NCBI RefSeq assembly: GCF_030272615.1 | Contig: NC_081405.1 | Span: forward strand, 22,576,772-22,640,771 | DNA: 64,000 bases | Direction: 5' to 3' | Origin: Cryptomeria japonica | Lineage: Eukaryota; Streptophyta; Pinopsida; Cupressales; Cupressaceae | In this document: one piece after another, positions 56,871-64,000 of the stretch | Layout: every line of letters begins with the position of its first letter | How positions within the stretch are numbered: the stretch's first letter is position 1 | The notes under the pieces: model-generated | The model's input: the letters and a program-made list of their open reading frames with translations, nothing else | Told to the model about the DNA's origin: nothing | Database searches by the model: none | Position numbers and translations under genes: made by a program

Positions 56871-57352
56871 ATTTTACCTGGTCATATGCAGACATTCCAG
56901 GGTTCGATCCAAATCTTATAATACATCACCCGAATATCAGTCCAAGAGCAAGCATCAATAATGGAACACAACATGGATTAGGAGCAAGTATTCTATTCAT
57001 CACATCACAAGGTCATACAATTCCGAAAGCATACAAATTAAGCTTCCCATGCACCAACAACACAGCAGAATATGAAGTTTTGGTTACAGGTATCAAAATG
57101 GTTGTGGAATGGAACATTACACAACTTCAGGTCTTTAGAGACTCTCAACTCGTCATCAATCAAATCAATGATGAATGTCAAACAAAAGATGACAAACTAA
57201 TTCCTTACAAAAAGATAGTGGATGAATTCAATAAAAAATTTGTTGAAATCACTTTTGAACAAATTCCAAGAAATGATAACAAAGCAGCAGATGTCATGGC
57301 AACACTTGCTTCTCTATTACAAACATAGGAAAATAAAGAGTGTTATGAATTC
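56843..57352 (+). pseudogene. F archaeal-type RNase H joined to an RT scrap
   Basis: INFTWSYADIPGFDPNLIIHH is the segment just before RT (compare NFAWSYADMPGLDLDLVMHH in G1). After about ten more residues the reading jumps to NGTQHGLGASILFITSQGHT, the second RNase H, so about 450 codons covering RT and the first RNase H are gone. Acidic residues remain in AEYEVL, FRDSQ and NKAADVMAT, but the first (FDSS in G1) is lost at the junction. Confidence 0.88.
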
Positions 57353-58688
57353 TTGGTTGAAGAGTTGTTTTACCCTTCTCATAATTGTCGTGATTCCCAA
57401 ACCATCTATCAACTTATTGGACATGATTCCTCCCGCTATGGCCAAACTTACACATACCTGAAAGATAACATCTTACCTCCCGACTTATCAAAAAATCAAA
57501 AGAGAAACTTTATTCGCCAATCCTCCCATTATACTCTTATCGTGGATACCCTATTTAAATGAGGTCTAGACGATACTCTTTTAAGATGTCTCGAACAAGA
57601 AGAATCTAAGAAGGCCTTAAATGAAGTCCATAATGGCATTTGTGGCACTCATTCAAGTGGTCTTACCCTTTCGAAAAAACTCATACGCTTGGGCTATTAT
57701 TGGCTGACCATGGAACGAGATTCTTTTCAGATAGCTAGAACATGCAAACAATGTCAGATCCATGGGAATTTGATTCATGCACCAGCACAAGAACTTCATG
57801 CTTTGGCAACATCTTGGCCTTTCTGTCAATGGGGTCTTGATCTAGTAGGAAAAATAAATCCTTCATCTAATGGTCACAAATTCATCCTTGTAGCTACAGA
57901 ATATTTCACAAAATGGATTGAAGCAGTACCTCTCACAAATATCACAGGAAAACAAATTGCTACATTTATCTTGAACTACATCATCTGTCTCTATGGAATA
58001 TCAATGACCATTATCACTGATAATGGGCAACCATTCAAAAATCAAGATGTAAAAGAGCTATGTGAGAAGTTCAAGATCTAGCACAGATTCTCCACACCCT
58101 ATTATCCACAAGGGAATGGATAGGCAAAAGAATCTAACAAAACTATTCTGAAAAATCCTCAAAAAGACAGTGAACGATGTTGGGAAAGATTAGCATATTC
58201 AACTAAACCCTACTCTTTGGGCCTACCACACCAATATCTGCACACCAACAGGTGCCACACCTTTCTCTCTTGTATATAGATCGGAAGCCATATTGCCAAT
58301 TGAAGTAGAGATACCTTCTTTACATGTATCACTAAAAGGTCTTATTCCAGATGAAGAACAACGAGTATCTAGACTGTACGAGTTAAAATTGATCCATGAA
58401 TGAAGACAAAATGTCTTTGACCATTTAAAGGTATATCAGCAAAGAATGTGCCAAAGTTATAATCATAATGTCAAACCACGAATCTTTCAAGTTGGAGAAC
58501 TAGTACTAAAAGAAAATCCACGAAATCAGTCAGATCGAGAAAAGAAAGGGAAATTTGAACCAAATTGGTTAGGTTCGTTTGTGGTCACAACGGTATTTGG
58601 GTCAGGAGCATATCAGCTATCAACACAAGATGGGGATCAGCTCGAGGAACCCATCAATAGCATGCATCTGAAGAAGTTTTATGTCTAA
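57353..58688 (+). pseudogene. int: F integrase
   Basis: Reads ILPPDLSKNQKRNFIRQSS, a TGA after LFK, HNGICGTHSSG and CKQCQIHG (zinc region), FCQWGLDLVG and ITDNGQPF (two catalytic Asp). A TAG follows FKI at 58079-58081. The motif with the catalytic Glu follows another stop (GNG*AKESN). A frameshift precedes the C-terminal GKFEPNWLGSFVVTT, which ends at 58688. Domains are collinear with G1 INT. Confidence 0.9.
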
Positions 58689-58689
58689 A

Positions 58690-58865
58690 AAATCCAAAAA
58701 TAGTGAAAAAGCTGAAAAATCCAAAAAACAGTGAAAAAGCTGAAAAATCCAAAAACAGTGAAAAAGCTGAAAAATCCAAAAAACAATGAAAAAGCTGAAA
58801 ATTCAAAAACAGTGAAAAAGCTGAAAAAATCCAAAAACAGTGAAAAAGCAGAAAATACAAAAATA
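58690..58865. repeat. 27-28-bp A-rich tandem repeat after F integrase
   Basis: About six units of GTGAAAAAGCTGAAAAATCC plus AAAAACA, with single-base length differences. Confidence 0.9.
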
Positions 58866-58926
58866 GTGAAAAACAATGAAAAAATAAAAAAAATCAAATA
58901 CGAGAAAAAGTGCAATAAAAACAGAT

Positions 58927-58950
58927 GGTGAAAACCTGGCAAACAGGCGC
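58927..58950 (+). other. Conserved 24-nt motif (F copy)
   Basis: Identical to the sense-strand motif in G1 and E, 240 nt after the integrase stop. Confidence 0.7.
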
Positions 58951-60395
58951 TATCTGTCAGCTAGCTCTTCCATCTATTGGTTCACGCATTCTTCTGCTTG
59001 CATTCTTTTCCATCAGCATTGTTCATATCCATCATAAAGCCTTTCTACATATGCAAGCATCCCAGGTGATTTTTTGTCATGGTTTGGATCATTGACTATG
59101 TCATAATAAAGGTTTGTTTCTAGGCTGGGGGCAAAATCCTGAACCTGGCTGGGGGCAAAAAGCTGCGATCATTTTAAGCTTAATCAAACAAGTAAAACAA
59201 TAGTCAGGCAATGCTTGTCAAGCGAAAAAACTGAGATACATCCAACATTGAACATAAGACCACATTGCCAACCATTAACTATCACATATCAATCTAAACA
59301 TGACAAAACACATATCAATGGATGATATATCTTGACTCATGATTTTAACACTTTGGCAATAATGGTTCAACTATTTTATTTTGATTTCCGCTATCATGAT
59401 TTCTGAGTAACTCTAGGATGTCTTTGACTAGAGGAATGAGGAAGGAACATGATATTTTTCTTGTCTACTGTCAGTAAATTAATCATTAATATGTGCAAAG
59501 TTGTCTAAGGACATGATCATTAGAGTATCATGGAAGACATTTCGGACTTGCATATAGAAATGGTTAATATTGCCTGTTTTACGCAAGCAACACTCTGGTC
59601 ATCTTGGTTCAATTGTACCTCGATGCTTGAGCTAACTTGCAATATCAAAAACTAGGAAAGTAGTGCTCAGGTCATCATGGTTCAATTATACCATTGATGT
59701 TTGCACTCACTTCCCACATTTTAAAGGCTCAATGATGAAACAAAGCAATGACTCCATGACCGGTCCGATCACTGCATTGCATTTCATTTTTGCATTTGCA
59801 TTTTAAGATAGATTTGCATTTCATTCTGCATGGGATCACAATACTCATCTTTTCCAAGGCCAAAGACTAACATGGTGTTATATCTCTTATTACGTGATTG
59901 AGTACATTGGACAATAACAAAAATAATCAATTCATTCATCCTGCATGATAAGTTAGTTCATCTCATGTAACCATTGCATACCAAGACATCATTCATATAA
60001 ATCATCAAATCATTCATTCATTTAGTAAGATCATTGCATGGCATTCATCTAATCTCAAATAATATAAAATAGCACCATTACATTGCATTGCATCCATCTC
60101 ATATTAACATGCATGAGAAAATCATAAAAATATCATAAACATAGAAAGCATTACATTGCACATGCATCACATAACAATTATAAACATCACCATACATATT
60201 TGCATTTGCATACATCATGTAAATACTGCATCATCATGTATCCATCATCTAGAATTCATAAGCATATAGAAATTAAAGCATACATCAAGCATACATCATG
60301 AAAGTAACTGCACAGCATAATCATATATCAAATAGAATGCATCAATCATCTCATAGATCATATAGAGAGAATAGGATCTACTGCATATCATATCA
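58951..60395 (+). other. F non-coding region between integrase and antisense PMD gene
   Basis: No gene seen. It includes two copies of GGCTGGGGGCAAAA (59123-59136, 59147-59160), which look like polypurine tracts, and a CATTTGCAT/GCATTGCAT-rich tract (59760-60300) that corresponds to the tract beyond the PMD gene in G1. Confidence 0.6.
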
Positions 60396-63300
60396 TCAAA
60401 ACAAGATCAAAGTCCAAGGTACAAAGATATCACAAAATATATGAGATACATCACAAATATACATCGCAGGAATCATCAATATCTCATCACAAAAAGGTGT
60501 GTACATAAATGGATCAATGTCCCAATCAGTGTGACCACTAGGACGTGGAGCGGAACTTTGTCCTAATGTGGTAGGTAGAGTAACACCAGATGGCACCCCT
60601 ATACCTGAGTCCCCACCTGGGGGAGCTCTCTTAAGTGGCCCTGTCACTCCTCGACTCTCAATCTGGCTATGTCCTGATCTCCTACTCAGCTATGAAAATC
60701 CTAGAGCCCTTTGATCAGGAGGAACAATAGTAAAGTATAAGGTCCTATAATACTCAGCCTCTCGGATCCTCTGGTACATCATCTTTAGTGCAGTCTTCCC
60801 TGAAATAGACTCTCCTAACAACTATACCTATGCCTCAGTCTGCTGACACCTATCCCTAGTTGTGTCTCTCTCGACTAGGAGAGAAGCCATCTGAGAGTCC
60901 CTCTTTGCTAGTTGACTCTCTAGCTGTTGAACCTGAGCCTATAAGTCTGTAATCTGAGCCTGCTGCTGATGAGACGACATCCTAATGAGGATCCATCGAG
61001 GTGCCTCTGCTTGTGGCTTCTCAGCCCATGATACTGTCATAGGTACCTGCTCAACCGGGGGCACCTCGTGCTCTGGAACCTGATGCCCCTGATCCCCTGG
61101 ACCTGATCTCCTGCACTTGATCACCCGAGCCATCCAATCTGTATATACATCTATGGCAGATCTAGAACTGCTAGCTCCTGGTGTGCCTGCCGCTACCATT
61201 GCCACTGCTTGACCATCTCCCCCATCATCATCTCCCCATCCCCCCCTTCATCATCTCCTCCATCATTATCTCCATCATCATGATCTCCTGCATCTCTTCC
61301 ATCTCCACTATCATCTTTGCCTCCACCTCCTCCCCCCCCACCATCCCTTCATCATCTAGGAACTCTGCGTTGTAGCCTCTCATCATCCTCATCTAAGACT
61401 AGCTTTGGCTCATCTGGACGTGTCATCCTCAGAAACCTGTGTACAGTATAATGTATGGAGTACTCATGTGTCATCCTGCTATCCATCACACCTGGAAGAT
61501 AATCCCAATCAAGTAGCCCCAATGATTGATACTCTGCACAAGCCTGATCATATGAAATAGAAGGCCCCCAAGTAGCCACATCCAATCTCCGGCGAGCATA
61601 ATGAGTTGTACCCTATGGTATTCTTTGTATCCTGCCATACTATCTCAACGCCCTCGTACAAAGGAATCACTTGATGACATAGGGTTTCGATCCAATTAGA
61701 TATCGCATCATGAATACATACAGTATCTCCAATGCATCCTTGGGCCAAATCTCGCAATCCCTGTATGGTCTCCATATTATAGTATCCAGATCATCCAAGG
61801 TCCGTTGCCAGTACTCCAATTTTCCCAGCTTTCGCTGGACAATTATACCAGGATACCCATCAGCATAAGGCCTGCCTACAGGTCTCTCTCTATCAGCTAA
61901 TGGTTGTGTGATAGGTAAATGCTCCCAAGCCCATATTTGAAGCATAGTCACCCCTGCTGATAACGCAACTGATCCCTGGTACACAACTTGGTGCAGGTCA
62001 TGATACAAGTGTGCCAACATACATGACCCCCATGTGAATTGGGTCCCCTCTATCACCACTTGCTCAAGCAGACGGCCCCATCCAATAGACAATCCCTTTG
62101 ACCTATGATCAAGACAAAGGAAGCCTCCAATAAATTCGGCAAGCACAGTCGGTAATCTAGCATATCCTATCTCTAGCATCTCCTACCACACAATAATCAT
62201 CCTCAAACACTCAACAAAGTGCATCTGTCCCACCCCACTTGCTGAGATCAAAAAATACTAGATCGCCCATCATAGGGATGCGCAAAATTTGGTAGACATC
62301 CTTGGGTGTCACCGTCATCTCTCCCATCGGCAAATGAAAAGTATTATGCTCACTATGCCAGCACTCTACTAAAGTTGTCAGTATTCCTCAGTTTATCAAA
62401 GGTCGGGGAATGTCAAGAAGGGAAGATAAACCACTCCTGCTAATATGGTCTCACTCTGCTTGGCGAAGGCGGGATATCAGCATCCATGTCTTTGGAAAAT
62501 GCTCCCGAGACTGAAGAACGGTAAAGTGCTCCTGCAATCAAATCATCTCATCATATCAGTTTCTTGATTTATCTATCTATCAAATCAATCTATCTATCAG
62601 TCTATTTTGCTCAATTGAGATTTTTATCAAATCTCGTTGGGCCCCTATCAATGATGCTCATCTATCATGAGGTCATTATCAATCTTATCTCATCTCATGC
62701 GTGCATCGAGATAATCAAAATTGGTCATCAAATTTATCAATCAGGAGCGTCTAATTTTATCAATTAGATAGCTAATCAAATCTTACCCTATCAAAAATCA
62801 AATCAAATTGACAACAAAGTCAACCAATCGACAAATCAAATTATTTTCTCAAAATCACCCAAATCGAAATAATCGAAAAATCAAATCAAATCATCCAAAC
62901 CTCATCGCCAAATTTCAAAAATCAAAAAATCACCAAATCATTTTCTCAAAATCGTCAAATCTCAAAAATCAAAAAATCGCCAAAAATCAAATCAAACTCG
63001 CGAAAAATCTCAAAAACGAAAAAATCAAAAAAAAAAAAAAAAAACCCTAGACCCCGACAAGACCCATGGTGGTGGCCGCCACCAGGGCACCACTGCCCTT
63101 CTTCCCCCCCCCCCCCCAAAATGCAAATTTCGAAAATAAAATTTTTGATGTATTTTTAAAAAAATGCATGTATAACTAAATTTTTTGGGGATTCAAATGG
63201 AAAAAATTTTAAAATCCGCAAAAACCCATTTCATGAATCGAAAAACCCATCTCAAAAATATAATTTTTTTTCCCAAACCATTTGATGAAAATGCTAAAAA

Positions 63301-63455
63301 AATGTTATTTTATGCAAACATCTAAATTTTTCAAAAATCAACTAAAAATTAAAAAAGCTGGGTTTTCTCAAAGTACGTACCAGTGGACCGTATGCCGAAG
63401 GACGCTCATATCGCCGAACTCGCTCGAACTTATGCTGGTGGTACAAGATCGCCAT
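60396..63455 (-). pseudogene. Plant mobile domain (PMD) gene with an intron, antisense to F
   Basis: Putative exon 1 is 63455-63381 (25 codons from MAILYHQHKFERVRRY). A GTACGT donor starts at 63380 and a TTGATTGCAG acceptor ends at 62532; both junctions are phase 0. Exon 2 starts EHFTVLQSREHFPKTW. The PMD hallmark follows near 62390-62290: LTTLVECWHS, HTFHLPMGEMTVTPKDV, LRIP. Then LAHLYHDLHQVV, LQIWAWEHLPI (62179-61667), ATWGPSISYDQACAEYQ, and a tail with VQQLESQLAKRDSQM and IVPPDQRALGFS. Several TGA/TAG stops and frameshifts near 62180, 61670 and 61590 disable it. The tail aligns with the PMD at 1-1039. Confidence 0.8.
62532..63380 (-). other. Predicted intron of the antisense PMD gene
   Basis: GT...AG on the minus strand, 849 nt, between two coding pieces in phase 0. 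It is AT-rich, with a 3' end rich in T. It contains a poly-A run (63018-63042) and a poly-C run (63104-63117). On the F genomic strand the signals are inverted, so the element transcript would not be spliced there. Confidence 0.55.
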
Positions 63456-64000
63456 TTCCTTTCTCCAGAGAAAATTTTCTCCAACAACTGCAGTGCACAA
63501 ATGAGGAGTGGTAGAAGTAATTCACCTTTTTAAACTCTTAATGGGATTTTTATTCCACTGATTTTTAATCATCTAATCAACTAATCAACCTGACAGGGCA
63601 ACGTTTTCAAGTTTCTTATCGGGAAATGAATCGGATTGACTCTAAAAATCTCTAAAAATCAAAAAATCATTAACAATCTAAAAATCGAAAAAATTTCAAA
63701 AAAATCAAAAAACTCGAAAAATTCAAAAACATTCAAAAATTATCCAATTCATCTCCCGAGGGGGCATCCTCGCATTGATATCTATCAATCAGAGTCTGGG
63801 GCATCATATCGAGATTTATCATCTCCAAGATCGAAATAGCATCATATCAAGATTTATCATCTCCAAATCAAATCAGTATCATATCGAAACCAAATCCGCA
63901 ACAAAACAAGATCGAATCTGCATCCTATCGGAATCAATATCAGCAACATCATCAATCAAGTTTTCTTTGAACCAATGCGTCATCACACATCGCTTCAAAG
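63456..64000 (-). other. Upstream flank of the antisense PMD gene
   Basis: It probably holds the PMD promoter on the minus strand, and the polypurine tract and 3' LTR of F should follow beyond the window. Candidate TATA-like TTTAAAAA near 63523-63530. Otherwise A/T-rich with AAATC-type repeats, no clear gene. Confidence 0.4.

Larger units (their letters stand above)
51106..64000 (+). mobile_element. F: deleted Tat-type LTR element with antisense PMD gene, 3' LTR outside
   Basis: Plus-strand order: 5' LTR, primer site, repeat array, conserved leader, further arrays, protease, linker, a short scrap of RT, archaeal-type RNase H, integrase, A-rich tandem repeats, 24-nt motif, then the PMD gene on the minus strand. 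The Gag core is missing and RT plus the first RNase H are removed by a clean internal deletion near 56945. The LTR start (TGTATACACCTAAAAATGG) is close to those of E and G1. The 3' LTR must lie beyond 64000. Confidence 0.88.

Noticed and set aside
58654-58942. Phe/Ser-rich minus-strand frames after F integrase.
   Set aside because: Translations of the A-rich 27-bp tandem repeat only.
63018-63117. Poly-A and poly-C runs as a possible retroposon tail.
   Set aside because: They lie inside the predicted PMD intron; no LINE or SINE body or target duplication is visible.
1-64000. Host genes, tRNA or rRNA genes, or a bacterial or viral operon.
   Set aside because: Every stretch that could be read belongs to an LTR element, and no cloverleaf, rRNA block or ordinary host exon set was recognised by eye. 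A tRNA and small RNA scan would settle this.

Overview
The window is plant nuclear DNA made entirely of LTR retrotransposons nested in one another. I found no host protein gene outside the elements, no tRNA or rRNA gene and no bacterial feature. The evidence is Ty1/Copia-type and Ty3/Gypsy-type polyproteins, a primer site complementary to plant initiator methionine tRNA, plant LTR promoters, and a plant mobile domain (PMD) gene found only in plants and their transposons. The stacking suggests a large, repeat-rich genome such as a gymnosperm, but the sequence alone does not fix the species.

Layout. 1-13294: G1, a minus-strand Ty3 element of the Tat type (gag, protease, G-patch, RT, RNase H, second RNase H, integrase), with an antisense PMD gene downstream of integrase; its 3' LTR lies before base 1. 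G1 interrupts Copia B (minus; 13295-15829 plus 32096-33548). Copia A (minus; 15830-32095) sits in the gag gene of Copia B, with matching CATCC duplications. Element E (minus; 17967-27751), a non-autonomous Tat relative with an unfamiliar proline-rich frame, sits in the RT/RNase H region of Copia A. Copia C (plus; 33549-51105) is interrupted by D (minus; 35734-46585), a Tat relative with gag-like, protease and G-patch reading but no RT, flanked by perfect AAGAG duplications; D itself carries a probable solo LTR. The 3' LTR of Copia C is broken at 51106 by F (plus; to beyond the window end), a Tat element that has lost gag and RT but keeps protease, the second RNase H, integrase and an antisense PMD gene with a visible intron.

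How the parts fit. G1, E and F belong to one superfamily: related LTR starts (TGTAGACACC-like), a conserved structured leader between primer site and gag, element-specific arrays of roughly 20-bp units around that leader, and an identical 24-nt motif after the coding region. G1 and F also both carry the PMD gene on the strand opposite gag-pol. All reading frames carry stops or frameshifts, so I regard the copies as inactive, though G1 gag-pol keeps one frame over 7.5 kb with only six stops. The most interesting material is the antisense, intron-bearing PMD cargo and the non-coding architecture these elements share.
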